Assembly: GCA_039923455.1 (NCBI GenBank)
Contig: JBDTCS010000216.1
Location: 1-22,363 of the forward strand
Source: JBDTCS01 sp039923455
GTDB taxonomy: Bacteria > Bacteroidota > Ignavibacteria > Palsa-1295
Direction of reading: 5' to 3'
DNA length: 22,363 bases
Made by a program: the position numbers and the translations under genes. Positions 7,819 through 16,139 of the stretch are shown here, in pieces; positions within the stretch are counted from its first letter, which is position 1, and every line of letters starts with the position of its first letter. A model generated the notes under the pieces. The model saw only the letters and a list, made by a program, of their open reading frames with translations, had not been told where the DNA came from and ran no database searches.

Positions 7819-8948
7819 CATAGAGTTATTTCGACAGGCTGTGTTTGCGGCGACAAATTTCGAATACTCACCTGCTGGGCAAGCGCTGAGGCTATCTGAT
7901 GGAAAGCTAATGCTGCAGGACTCTTAGGCTCGCTCGAAACGATCGGTGTCCCCTTGTCGCCACCGATTCTGAGTGATGTCTGAATCGGCAGTTCGCCAAG
8001 AAATGGTACACCAAATTGTGCCGCAGCGGTTTTTCCACCTCCGTGTGCGAAAATCTCCTCGCGAGTGCCGCAGGTCGAGCAAATAAAATAGCTCATGTTT
8101 TCAACGACACCGAGCACCGGCACGTGCACTTTTTCAAACATGCGAACACCTTTTCGTGCATCGGCAAGTGCGACATCTTGCGGAGTCGTAACAATCACCG
8201 CTCCGGTAAGCGGAATCGTTTGCACGAGTGTGAGTTGAATATCACCTGTGCCCGGAGGCATGTCGAAAATCAGATAATCAAGATCGCCCCATTCTACATC
8301 CGACATAAATTGCTTCAAGGCTCCGGAAGCCATTGGTCCACGCCACACTACCGCCGTATCGGGATCGACCAAGAATCCGATCGACATCACTTTTACACCA
8401 TGCGCTTCAAGCGGTATCATCTTCGTCTTACCGTTGACTTGCGTTGCGCCGGGCTTCTCGCCTTGCAAGCCAAACATCAACGGAATGCTCGGTCCGTAGA
8501 TATCCGCATCAAGCAAGCCAACCTTTGCGCCGTCTTGGGCAAGCGCGACTGCAAGATTCGCAGCAACAGTAGATTTTCCAACTCCGCCTTTACCTGAAGC
8601 AACTGCGATTGTATTTTTCACGCCAGGAAGTGCGGACTCTTTCACATTGTCAACATGCGCAGCAACTCGTGCCGTCATGTTGATTGAGACATTGCCAACA
8701 CCCGCGACCTTTTCCACCGCAGCCTTCGCTTCGGCCTCGAGTTGACCTTTGAGCGGACACGAAGGTGTCGTGAGTTCAAAAGTAAAACTTGCCTTGCTGC
8801 CAGAGATCTTGATATCTTTCACCATACCGAGTGATACGACATCACGGTGTAGATCAGGATCGATAACAGTTCGCATAGCACCAAGCACATCTTGCTCTGT
8901 AAGCGTCGATGCGTCGGAATTGGAAGTAGCTTTTGAGAAAAGGCCCAT
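7818..8948 (-). CDS. Mrp/ApbC family Fe-S cluster carrier ATPase
   Basis: A cytosolic P-loop ATPase that binds and transfers Fe-S clusters. From the ATG at 8948 it has 376 residues. An N-terminal MIP18/DUF59 domain (about 18-95, including TTPSCPLKGQL) is followed by the ParA-like ATPase with the deviant Walker A GKGGVGKST (119-127), DADIYGPS (147-154) and DMPPGTGD (229-236). The cluster-bridging CxxC is CSTC (290-293). These features together identify Mrp/ApbC. The frame could begin at a TTG at 8987, but the added residues are not family-like and ATG 8948 precedes a plausible N-terminus. No obvious Shine-Dalgarno sequence is present. The NifU-like scaffold gene follows on the same strand. Confidence 0.95.
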   Translation of the reverse strand: MGLFSKATSNSDASTLTEQDVLGAMRTVIDPDLHRDVVSLGMVKDIKISGSKASFTFELTTPSCPLKGQLEAEAKAAVEKVAGVGNVSINMTARVAAHVDNVKESALPGVKNTIAVASGKGGVGKSTVAANLAVALAQDGAKVGLLDADIYGPSIPLMFGLQGEKPGATQVNGKTKMIPLEAHGVKVMSIGFLVDPDTAVVWRGPMASGALKQFMSDVEWGDLDYLIFDMPPGTGDIQLTLVQTIPLTGAVIVTTPQDVALADARKGVRMFEKVHVPVLGVVENMSYFICSTCGTREEIFAHGGGKTAAAQFGVPFLGELPIQTSLRIGGDKGTPIVSSEPKSPAALAFHQIASALAQQVSIRNLSPQTQPVEITL

Positions 8949-9087
8949 AAAATTTAGGTCATTAAGTCTGAAGTACTCACCGGCCAATCAGGGCGCCGGT
9001 TTAGGTGCGCCCGAAAACGAAGTGGTTTGTTCGAAAGTTCGTTCGAACGGCTATGTATGTCCTGTTCGAAGGCAAGTCACCCACCGG

Positions 9088-10017
9088 CTACTCACGAGGG
9101 TCGAATTTTGAGACCTGGGCCAGTTTTTCCCAGAGTTCACGCTCTTCGATGCTTAGTTTATCGGGTGTTCGGACGCTCAGCACGGCATAAAGATCACCAC
9201 GTCGGCCACTCTCGCTGAAAAGTCCTCGCGAACCGAGCCGGAGTTTCAATCCACTCTGAGCACCCGGCGGAATCGTTAGGCGAACTTCTCCTTCCAATGT
9301 GCGAAACGGGATTTTCGAACCGAGCACAGCTTCCCACGGCGCGATATCAACCTCTTCATATATATCGGTACCGATCACATCATACTCAGCGTGTGGTGCA
9401 TAAATCAGCGTGAGTATCAGATCGCCAGCTGAATTTACACCAGGCTCGCCTTGATTGCTAAGCCGAATCTGTTTTCCCACGAAGGAGTGTTCCGGTATTT
9501 TTACTTTGTACGTCTTTGTCGAGCCGTCGCCTTTGCGAATTGTGAATTGCTTTGCGCCGCCGTGAAATGCTTCCTCGATCGAGACGGGAAGTTCGGCTTC
9601 GATGTCGCTGCCGCGCTGATTAAATCCGGGTGACCGCGGGCGTGTGCGAGCGCCACCGGAGTTCGCGCCAAAGAACTGCTGAAAGAACTCGGAAAAATCT
9701 GTATTGTACTCACCGCCCGTCGTTGTAAAACGGAATCCCGGCTGACCGGATTGTTCCTGTCCGGGTGGTGGAGTGAACTCCTGACCGGTCTTCCAATTCT
9801 GGCCGAACCGATCGTACTTTTGTCGCTTGTCTTTGTCTGAAAGAACTTCGTACGCTTCGTTTATCTTCTTAAATTTTTCCTCGGCTTCGGGATTACCGGG
9901 ATTTACATCGGGGTGAAACTTTCGAGCCATCTTGCGAAAGGCCTTCTTAATCTCCTCCTCGGTTGCACCACGCTCGACACCAAGCGTTTCGTAGTAATCT
10001 TGAAATTGTACCGCCAT
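9088..10017 (-). CDS. cbpA: DnaJ-class co-chaperone, CbpA type (no zinc finger)
   Basis: A J-domain protein that stimulates Hsp70 ATPase and delivers substrates. The 309 residues begin with a complete J domain (about 5-70) containing HPD at 35-37 and the helix IV sequence KRQKYDRFG. A Gly/Phe/Gln-rich linker (about 71-125) follows, then the two DnaJ C-terminal beta domains (ADLPV-like EAELPVSIEEAFHGG, then GDLILTLIYAPHAEYDVIG, and LEGEVRLTIPPGAQSG). The cysteine-rich zinc domain of true DnaJ is missing, so this is the CbpA/DjlA-like class rather than DnaJ itself. A purine-rich AAGAGAG lies about 12-18 bases before the ATG. The gene lies just after the rhlE terminator, so it is probably transcribed on its own. 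No dnaK is in the window. Confidence 0.9.
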   Translation of the reverse strand: MAVQFQDYYETLGVERGATEEEIKKAFRKMARKFHPDVNPGNPEAEEKFKKINEAYEVLSDKDKRQKYDRFGQNWKTGQEFTPPPGQEQSGQPGFRFTTTGGEYNTDFSEFFQQFFGANSGGARTRPRSPGFNQRGSDIEAELPVSIEEAFHGGAKQFTIRKGDGSTKTYKVKIPEHSFVGKQIRLSNQGEPGVNSAGDLILTLIYAPHAEYDVIGTDIYEEVDIAPWEAVLGSKIPFRTLEGEVRLTIPPGAQSGLKLRLGSRGLFSESGRRGDLYAVLSVRTPDKLSIEERELWEKLAQVSKFDPRE

Positions 10018-10050
10018 CCGTTTAATTTCTCTCTTGCACTTCTTGCGAAT

Positions 10051-10082
10051 AAAAAGCCCGCACGCATAACACGTTCGGGCTT
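10051..10082 (-). terminator. Intrinsic terminator after rhlE
   Basis: Read on the minus strand, AAGCCCG (10082-10076) pairs with CGGGCTT (10060-10054) across a 15-base, partly pairable loop, and is followed by a T-run (10055-10051). It lies 32 bases past the rhlE stop codon and upstream of the CbpA start. Confidence 0.75.
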
Positions 10083-10114
10083 GAAGCTATTCCACTCTGC
10101 GATCGCAAACCGAT

Positions 10115-11701
10115 TTACCCTTTGCGACGATGCTTACCATGTTCCGTTTTTTTGGCATGCGAACCGCTCAATTTTGGCTTCGGTGCATGTTCCGAATGCT
10201 TCGGTCCATCTGAATGCTTTGTTCCGTCTGAATGCGCTTTCGGATGATGCACAGATGGTCTCGCAAGTTTCAGTTCTGGCTTTGCATGCGGCACATGCTC
10301 ACGTGAAGGCTTGGAGTCAGGCTTCGGACGCGGGTGATGTTCCAGCACTCGCTGCTCCTTCTTTGGATGCTCGCTTTTTGAATGATCACTCTTCGAATGC
10401 TCGCTGCGGTCTTGTTGGTGTCTTGGCTGTTCGCGAGTTGATTGTTCTCGGCCGGAACCTTGCGTGCGACCAGGATGATCTCGCCTTGTTTGCTCACGTG
10501 GATTTTGTCCGCGAGATTTTGAAGGCTGCTCTTGGCGTTCCGGTTCTGCGCGTTCAATGTGACGATCAACGGTTGCATACGTACCACTATGCGCAGCAGG
10601 AATGCGTTTGCGAATCAACTTCTCGATCTCGCGCAGATAACCCTTCTCATCTGGGCTGCATAGCGAGATCGCTGTTCCGGAGGCACCGGCACGACCTGTT
10701 CTTCCGATGCGATGCACATACGTCTCCGGAACATTCGGAATTTCGTAGTTGATGACGTATTCCAGATTATCTACATCGATGCCTCGCGCTGCAATATCGG
10801 TCGCGACGAGCACGCGTGTTTTCTGACGCTTGAAATTATCGAGTGCGCGTTGACGTGCGTTCTGGGATTTATTGCCGTGAATTGCGTCCGCGCTGATGTG
10901 ATTGCGTTCGAGTGTACGCACGACCGAATCAGCACCGTGCTTCGTGCGTGTAAAGACGAGTGCTGTGCGAATGTTCGCATCGTCGAGCAACTGCAAAAGC
11001 AGCGATGGCTTCTTTGACTTCTCGATATAATACACCGATTGCTCAATCAGATCAACTGTCGCTCGCGCTGGCGCAACTTCCACTCTGACAGGATTGTCCA
11101 AAATATCATGCGCAAGTTTTACGATCGCCGGCGGCATCGTCGCTGAGAAGAAAAGCGATTGGCGCTTCTTCGGAATTGCATTTAGAATATCCTGCACGTC
11201 ACGGACAAAACCCATGTCGAGCATGCGATCTGCTTCGTCCAACACAAATATCTCAACGTGCTGCAGATGCACGAATCCCTGATCCATCAAGTCGAGCAAT
11301 CTGCCGGGAGTTGCGACAACAATATCGACGCCTCTTCGAAGTGCGTTCGTCTGCTGGCTTTGTTTCACACCACCAAAAATTACGACAGAACTGAGTCCTG
11401 TGTATCGGCCGTATGCTTTGATACTTTCGTCGATCTGTACGGCAAGTTCGCGTGTCGGAGTGAGAATCAGACTGCGAATATTTTTTCGCTTGCCGGGTGT
11501 GTGAGTCGCCGACAAAAGCTGAATGATCGGCACCGCAAACGCAGCGGTCTTTCCTGTGCCCGTCTGTGCGACGCCAAGCAGGTCTTTTCCCTCTAAAACG
11601 ATTGGAATAGCCTGTTGTTGAATAGGCGTCGGTGTGCGATATCCCTCGTCGTGCAACGACTTCAGGATCGGTTCAATAATATTTAACGATTGGAATGACA
11701 T
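10115..11701 (-). CDS. rhlE: DEAD-box ATP-dependent RNA helicase, RhlE type, with His-rich basic tail
   Basis: It unwinds short RNA duplexes in an ATP-dependent way, with likely roles in ribosome assembly or RNA decay. From ATG 11701 the protein has 528 residues. The helicase core (about 1-370) shows the Q motif before PTPIQQQAIP, Walker A QTGTGKT (46-52), PTRELAVQ (82-89), TPGRLLDL (131-138), DEAD (155-158), SAT (186-188), ATDIAARGIDV (300-310) and HRIGRTGRAG (330-339). From about residue 385 a low-complexity tail of about 145 residues is rich in Lys, Arg, Ser and His, with short repeats such as SDGTKHSDGPKH. Basic tails are common in RhlE and help bind RNA; this one is unusually rich in His. 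The frame could extend to 11740, but MSFQSL matches the family start. Confidence 0.93.
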   Translation of the reverse strand: MSFQSLNIIEPILKSLHDEGYRTPTPIQQQAIPIVLEGKDLLGVAQTGTGKTAAFAVPIIQLLSATHTPGKRKNIRSLILTPTRELAVQIDESIKAYGRYTGLSSVVIFGGVKQSQQTNALRRGVDIVVATPGRLLDLMDQGFVHLQHVEIFVLDEADRMLDMGFVRDVQDILNAIPKKRQSLFFSATMPPAIVKLAHDILDNPVRVEVAPARATVDLIEQSVYYIEKSKKPSLLLQLLDDANIRTALVFTRTKHGADSVVRTLERNHISADAIHGNKSQNARQRALDNFKRQKTRVLVATDIAARGIDVDNLEYVINYEIPNVPETYVHRIGRTGRAGASGTAISLCSPDEKGYLREIEKLIRKRIPAAHSGTYATVDRHIERAEPERQEQPSKSRGQNPREQTRRDHPGRTQGSGREQSTREQPRHQQDRSEHSKSDHSKSEHPKKEQRVLEHHPRPKPDSKPSREHVPHAKPELKLARPSVHHPKAHSDGTKHSDGPKHSEHAPKPKLSGSHAKKTEHGKHRRKG

Positions 11702-11811
11702 AGTCAGAGTATGTTCGAATAGTAAAGCTATAAGAACCACTCAACATAAGAGTGCGAAAGCCATTCCCGAAGAGTTGGAGAAGTCGATTGTGCCAAATAT
11801 TGACGGACGAT

Positions 11812-13023
11812 TTATTCCCGCACGATCATCCTCGTCACGACAGAACCTGGCGATACGAATCTTGCGAAATAATTGCCTCGCGGGAGTTTGGAGAGATCGA
11901 GGTTCAGTGCTGATTCGTGTTGGGGGCTTGCTTCCATTAACGTCTCGCCGAGAAGATTCACGATCGTAATATGCATTGGCCCAGTTGGCAGATTTGAAAC
12001 CGAAACTACTCCATTCGTTGGATTGGGACTGAGCTGTAGTGCGTTCGCAGCAACTTCGTGTGAACCGACACCGGAACTGGTGAAATCAGAGAGCGGACGT
12101 TTCCAAACTCCATTCACGTCCGTACCGACGAGCAACAATGGCGCAGAAACCACCATAGCATTCACGCGAGTCTTTGGCAAACCGTTGCTCGCGGATTGCC
12201 ACGTGCCGCCAAAATTCCCCGAACTGCTGAAGACTTTTGTGTAATAGACTTCACTCGTTACCGTCCCTGCGTAAATATTCGTACCATCGCTCACGAGTGC
12301 ACTTACACCCTTGCCTTTCATGCCATCGTTGAGAGCTGTCCACGTGTCGCCGTTATTCGACGATACATACGGTCCGTCAGAGGTGCCGGCGACAATCTCA
12401 CCAACAATAACCGCGAGTGCTTGGACCGAGGGAAGACCGCAACCGCTGCCTAATCCAGTGTTCGCACTTATCCACGTATTGCCCTTATCAGTCGAGCGAT
12501 AGACGCCCACACCGGTCGCAGCAAAAAGTGCGGATCCATTCGTTGCGAGCGAATGGACAATACTAGTCGACGTGAAGTTGGTGTGCACCCAATTCGCACC
12601 TTCATCACTCGTATGATAAATACTTCCATCGGAGCCAGCGTAGATATCACTGCCATTCACGGTAAATGAAAAGATCGAGGGATTCGTTATACCGTTGTTG
12701 ATCTGCGTCCACGGCCCGGCGTTGATCGATACATAAACACCCTTTGCATTCGTACCGATATAGACATTTGTACCACTGATAGCAATCGCCTGAACGTATG
12801 GCGATGTCAAGTTGGATTGTACGGATACCCAGGAATCGCCGCCATCGGAGGTCAAAAACAGTCCACCCATCAGCCCCGCAACTACTTGCCCGCTCACCGC
12901 ATCCAAACACTCTACCTTAAAATTCGATGGGCCATTCGTCGCAACCCACTGGGCAGAAACGTTTTGAGTGCAGCAAACGAACAAAATGGCGATCAATGCA
13001 ATACGCGCGAGTGAATTTTTCAT
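11812..13023 (-). CDS. Exported Ycf48/BNR-repeat protein with T9SS sorting domain (403 aa)
   Basis: An exported beta-propeller-like protein of unknown function. A signal peptide (about 1-24, ending VSA before QW) is followed by about six repeats of the form TSDGGDSWVSV, with further copies at GPWTQINNGI, GANWVHTNF, GNTWISANTGL, GDTWTALNDGM and GGTWQSASNGL. These are typical of Ycf48/sortilin-like photosystem-stability and BNR folds. The C-terminus (about 325-403, from LQLSPNPTNGVVSV through GETLMEA to GNYFARFV and MIVRE) is a T9SS type A sorting domain, which predicts passage through T9SS and surface attachment or release. The repeat fold is found in many unrelated proteins, so no enzymatic role is assigned. 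It lies 123 bases after the 270-residue gene and has its own candidate promoter. Confidence 0.88.
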   Translation of the reverse strand: MKNSLARIALIAILFVCCTQNVSAQWVATNGPSNFKVECLDAVSGQVVAGLMGGLFLTSDGGDSWVSVQSNLTSPYVQAIAISGTNVYIGTNAKGVYVSINAGPWTQINNGITNPSIFSFTVNGSDIYAGSDGSIYHTSDEGANWVHTNFTSTSIVHSLATNGSALFAATGVGVYRSTDKGNTWISANTGLGSGCGLPSVQALAVIVGEIVAGTSDGPYVSSNNGDTWTALNDGMKGKGVSALVSDGTNIYAGTVTSEVYYTKVFSSSGNFGGTWQSASNGLPKTRVNAMVVSAPLLLVGTDVNGVWKRPLSDFTSSGVGSHEVAANALQLSPNPTNGVVSVSNLPTGPMHITIVNLLGETLMEASPQHESALNLDLSKLPRGNYFARFVSPGSVVTRMIVRE

Positions 13024-13083
13024 GGGTTGAAATTTAACGTAGCAAAAGTTGTGCTTGTTTCATGAATGCTTCGTGTCTCTTGG

Positions 13084-13091
13084 CAAATATA
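13084..13091 (-). promoter_or_regulatory. Candidate Bacteroidota-type -7 element for the 403-aa BNR gene
   Basis: TATATTTG on the minus strand lies 61 bases upstream of the ATG at 13023. It is the same octamer, at nearly the same distance, as upstream of clpS. The -33 region reads TTC rather than TTG. It lies in the gap after the 270-residue gene, so the 403-residue gene may be transcribed separately from the genes upstream. Confidence 0.4.
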
Positions 13092-13146
13092 CGACATCGA
13101 AGAGCCGCCGAAGCCCACCGAACTCGCACGGCCTCGTATGGAAGGG

Positions 13147-13959
13147 CTACTTCCCAATCCCCTTGTAGACAAAATGCTCGCCATCAAAGACATAGCGAAT
13201 CGTTTTAGAGGTCACACCACCATCAGGATATTTCTTCGTTTCGCGGACAACCGGGATCGACAGTGTCTTGCCATCAGCCAGCAATTCGATAAAGTGATGT
13301 TTGTCGCCACTATACATATCATAGTAGCCGATTTCAATCGATCTCAGAAGCTTTTTGGCTGTCTGAAATAATGGGACGGCCATGTTGAGGGCGATGTCCT
13401 CGATTGTGTATGCATCGATTTCTTGAGCAAAGAGTATTGACGAGCCTTGTGAGAGTCTCCTTGGCAAGTAGTAAGTTTTACCGCCGCGAGATCGAATCGT
13501 GTAGATAGTATCGATCAAACTATTATTGCCGCCGTATGAAGCCTCGCCCGCTGTATCATACCCGATTACAACCTGTATACCTCTAGAAGTTTGATACTCA
13601 ATCAGGCATTCCATCACTGGCCTCGTTCCTCCCTCCTGAGTATCCCACGACCATGCGCGCATTTTATGATCAGGTGAACTCGTAACCCACACCCCTGGTA
13701 TTTCTTCAAAATTGGAACTCAAGGAATTCGGAATTTTCGGAAGATTCAAAAAAAGATATTCGGTAAGTTCACGGTCGACCGCTACGAGCGAGTCTAAATA
13801 ACCACCATCCCCACTCCAACCTGCTTGATTGATACGGATGGAGAGTGCTTTCGCCGAAGCGATCTTATCGTGTATCTGCCGCATAGATTGTGCTCTCACA
13901 TTCACTGTGAGCAGGACACAAAAAGCCAGGACAAACTTCACCCGCACGCTTCCAAGCAT
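13147..13959 (-). CDS. Exported protein of unknown function (270 aa)
   Basis: I do not recognise this family. The N-terminus is a clear signal peptide (basic VRVK, hydrophobic FVLAFCVLLTV, then VRAQS), so the protein is exported, with about 248 residues in mature form. There is no T9SS domain, no lipobox and no further membrane segment. The body is a mix of short charged strands (GKTYYLPRRLS, HFIELLADGKTLSIPVV, TIRYVFDGEHFVYKG) that suggests a beta-rich fold; the end has the look of repeated strand-turn units found in lipoprotein-like or outer-membrane-associated proteins. It starts 12 bases after the 668-residue BNR gene stops, so the two are very likely co-transcribed and may act together. 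Confidence 0.75.
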   Translation of the reverse strand: MLGSVRVKFVLAFCVLLTVNVRAQSMRQIHDKIASAKALSIRINQAGWSGDGGYLDSLVAVDRELTEYLFLNLPKIPNSLSSNFEEIPGVWVTSSPDHKMRAWSWDTQEGGTRPVMECLIEYQTSRGIQVVIGYDTAGEASYGGNNSLIDTIYTIRSRGGKTYYLPRRLSQGSSILFAQEIDAYTIEDIALNMAVPLFQTAKKLLRSIEIGYYDMYSGDKHHFIELLADGKTLSIPVVRETKKYPDGGVTSKTIRYVFDGEHFVYKGIGK

Positions 13960-13971
13960 CCCAACTAAAAC

Positions 13972-15978
13972 TTATCGCAAAAGCAGAATCGGAAGATGTT
14001 CCTCCACTCCATTCTTTCGCACTACACAAACATAACTCCCCGGCGACACTCCGAGTGCATTCCAAGTAAACGAATGCTCGCCAGAGCTTAGCTCTCCAGA
14101 AAAAAGCTGCGTGATATGCTGGCCTAGAACGTTAACGATTGTGACTTCAATCATACCTGACGATTTAATTGACAAGTTGATTCTGGCCACGTGAGCAAAT
14201 GGATTGGGATTGGCGGTTAGTTTGGTTCGCTCAGCGACAGTGTGGCTAACATAGGACGGATGACCAACAGGGAACGCAGAAAGTGGGGCGCGCCAAACTC
14301 CACTATCCGTCGACGCAAATATGTAATCGGTACAAATGCTAAGTGCGTATGTCGTCTTATTCGCTAGTCCGGCCGTAATCCATGTCGCACCTCTATTCGA
14401 AGATCTGAGGATGCCATTTGTAGTTGTTATGAAAAGAACAGAGTCAGTGGCAACGTACTCAGTTATCGTTAATGCACCGTCACGGACAATCGACCATGTG
14501 GTTCCGTTGTCCGAAGAGAGCAGAGAGCCAAGATTGGAGCTGAGTAGCATGTAACGTGAAGTTGTGACGAGCGAGCCAAGAGTCCAGCGAGTTAAACCCG
14601 CCAATTTTGGTGTGGCATTCACCCATGTGGCCCCGAGATCCACGCTGCGAAACAGAGACGTATCTTGGAGTACAAACATATTGCGACCACTAACTGAAAG
14701 AGCGCTCACAGAATAATTAGGATCCGGAGGTACTATTGGGATCCAACTGTTGACATTGCCACGAGTACGGAACAATCCATGCGCGCCGATGAGCGCGACA
14801 AGTTCGTGCTCGACCACAACAAGTTTTTCTATGCTGCTCGCATTCGTAATCCCAATTAAGGAAGACCAACTGATTCCAAAATCCGTGGACTGCAGAACAC
14901 CAGAATTGGAAGTACCAACGAAAACGGCTGAATCGAAAACTGCGAAAGTCCGTAGGTAATCTTTAGGTCCGGTCGTGTCGGTGGCCCAATGAATACCATT
15001 ATCAGAAGTGGCATAAAGCCTCTGCGGATAACTGACGTTCGCAAGCAGAGTATTCTCGATGGAGACTAAATGATTTACCGTCTCAAAAAGTGGTAATCCA
15101 AAATTGTAGATTCCGGAGTTCGATGGAGACCAGGTGAGACCACCATCGGCCGAGCGAAATATCCCCTGCTTGGTCCCAGCCAAAATAATGCCGTTGATCG
15201 ACACGACTGCCCCTACTGTTATGCCCGGCTTACCTGGGTAAGCCCATCGTAATGGGTCGTCCAACGTGTCACTATCGTTAATCCAGTCTCTCCCATTATT
15301 GGTTGATTGCAGATTTCCAAACCTAGTAACCGTAATTAGTCTTGATCCTTTTGCGGTGAGGGCCAGGATTGGGTTTCTGTTATGATATATTGGAAGTCCT
15401 TTGCTGATGTCTAACCAACTCGCAGCAGTGTCGCTCGAAACAAAGATTTTATCATTACCGGTGCCAACGTAAATTTCTGTGTCGCGCGTCAAGAGAACGA
15501 CTTGATCTAGATCTTCAAGGCCAAGATTTGCTGCAGCCCAGCTTGCTCCCATATCGGAAGATTTCACCACACCCAATCCTTCTGTTGCTACAATTATGTT
15601 TATCCCGATATTGGCGAAGTCCTTGAAGATGGGTTTTCCCGTCAAACCAGCTGTGGTCTTAATCCAATGAGAACCGTTATCAATGGACCGAAATAAACCC
15701 TCACTATCAGTAGCCGCAAATAAAATTGCGTTGGCTTTCCAGATTCCATATACATTCGTGTCCGATAATCCGGTATTTGCGGGATTCCAGTGCAAACCTT
15801 CATCGGAGGAGCGATATACTCCAGAGCCTCGTACGCAGACAAGAACTTGTTGCCCAACTACAACGAACGAAGTTACCTGCCCTCCCGCAGGTCCGGTGTG
15901 AACCCACTGTGCATTGAGGGTAGTTGTACCCAAGAGGACGCACGATAGCAAAAAGAGAGAAACGATGAAGTTTTTCAT
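13972..15978 (-). CDS. Exported Ycf48/BNR-repeat protein with T9SS sorting domain (668 aa)
   Basis: A large paralogue of the 403-residue protein. A signal peptide (about 1-23, ending NA before QW) is followed by about eleven or twelve repeats with the pattern SSDEGLHWNPANTGL, SSDMGASWAAANLGL, SADGGLTWSPSNSGI, SSDNGTTWSIV and SSNRGATWITAGL, enough for more than one propeller. The last ~85 residues are a T9SS type A sorting domain (LTANPNPFAHVARINLSI, VTIVNVLGQHITQLF, GSYVCVVRKNG, LPILLLR). Export by Sec and then T9SS to the cell surface follows from family knowledge; the function is unknown. It follows the DUF1501 gene after a 161-base gap that holds a decayed sorting-domain fragment, and is 12 bases upstream of the 270-residue gene. 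No Shine-Dalgarno sequence is obvious. Confidence 0.88.
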   Translation of the reverse strand: MKNFIVSLFLLSCVLLGTTTLNAQWVHTGPAGGQVTSFVVVGQQVLVCVRGSGVYRSSDEGLHWNPANTGLSDTNVYGIWKANAILFAATDSEGLFRSIDNGSHWIKTTAGLTGKPIFKDFANIGINIIVATEGLGVVKSSDMGASWAAANLGLEDLDQVVLLTRDTEIYVGTGNDKIFVSSDTAASWLDISKGLPIYHNRNPILALTAKGSRLITVTRFGNLQSTNNGRDWINDSDTLDDPLRWAYPGKPGITVGAVVSINGIILAGTKQGIFRSADGGLTWSPSNSGIYNFGLPLFETVNHLVSIENTLLANVSYPQRLYATSDNGIHWATDTTGPKDYLRTFAVFDSAVFVGTSNSGVLQSTDFGISWSSLIGITNASSIEKLVVVEHELVALIGAHGLFRTRGNVNSWIPIVPPDPNYSVSALSVSGRNMFVLQDTSLFRSVDLGATWVNATPKLAGLTRWTLGSLVTTSRYMLLSSNLGSLLSSDNGTTWSIVRDGALTITEYVATDSVLFITTTNGILRSSNRGATWITAGLANKTTYALSICTDYIFASTDSGVWRAPLSAFPVGHPSYVSHTVAERTKLTANPNPFAHVARINLSIKSSGMIEVTIVNVLGQHITQLFSGELSSGEHSFTWNALGVSPGSYVCVVRKNGVEEHLPILLLR

Positions 15979-15990
15979 GGTTCTACCAAC

Positions 15991-16126
15991 TCAACGAAGT
16001 AATATAATCTTCACGATCTCGGACCGATACAATGCTACGGTACAATAAATAATCACCAGCACCCGCTGAAGTCACAAAGTGGAGCCTTATTGGCGTAGGA
16101 TTGATGCGAGTACATAGCGTATCCAT
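15991..16126 (-). pseudogene. Remnant of a T9SS sorting domain, frameshifted
   Basis: The gap between the DUF1501 and 668-residue BNR genes is not random sequence. From ATG 16126 one frame reads RINPTPIRLHF and then SAGAGDYLLYRSIV, like the opening and GxY strand of a T9SS domain. A second frame, overlapping it, ends YRSEIVKIILLR and stop (15991-15993), close to the final strand of sorting domains such as LPILLLR in the neighbouring gene. Joining them needs one frameshift, and the NPTP-to-GDY distance is far shorter than normal, implying a deletion. Read as a single frame, the first would give a 47-residue protein ending at 15983. A decayed gene end is more likely than a functional small protein, but this rests on short similarity. 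Confidence 0.35.
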
Positions 16127-16139
16127 TCTTTTTCTTCGA

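Noticed and set aside
8016..8597. + strand open frame (193 codons) opposite the Mrp gene
   Set aside because: It lies wholly within a well-supported Mrp/ApbC coding region on the other strand and its residue make-up resembles no family.
8979..9000. Inverted repeat ACCGGC/GCCGGT upstream of mrp
   Set aside because: The stem is only 6 bp with no T-run on either strand; it could be a leader hairpin, but nothing supports a function.
9029..9048. Inverted repeat GTTCGA/TCGAAC after the CbpA gene
   Set aside because: A 6-bp stem with an 8-base loop and no adjacent T-run; too weak to call a terminator.
9913..10752. Long + strand open frame (279 codons) opposite the rhlE tail and cbpA start
   Set aside because: It is the antisense of the low-complexity His/Ser/Lys-rich tail of rhlE, which lacks stops by composition. 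It has no recognisable family and spans the terminator between two clear minus-strand genes.
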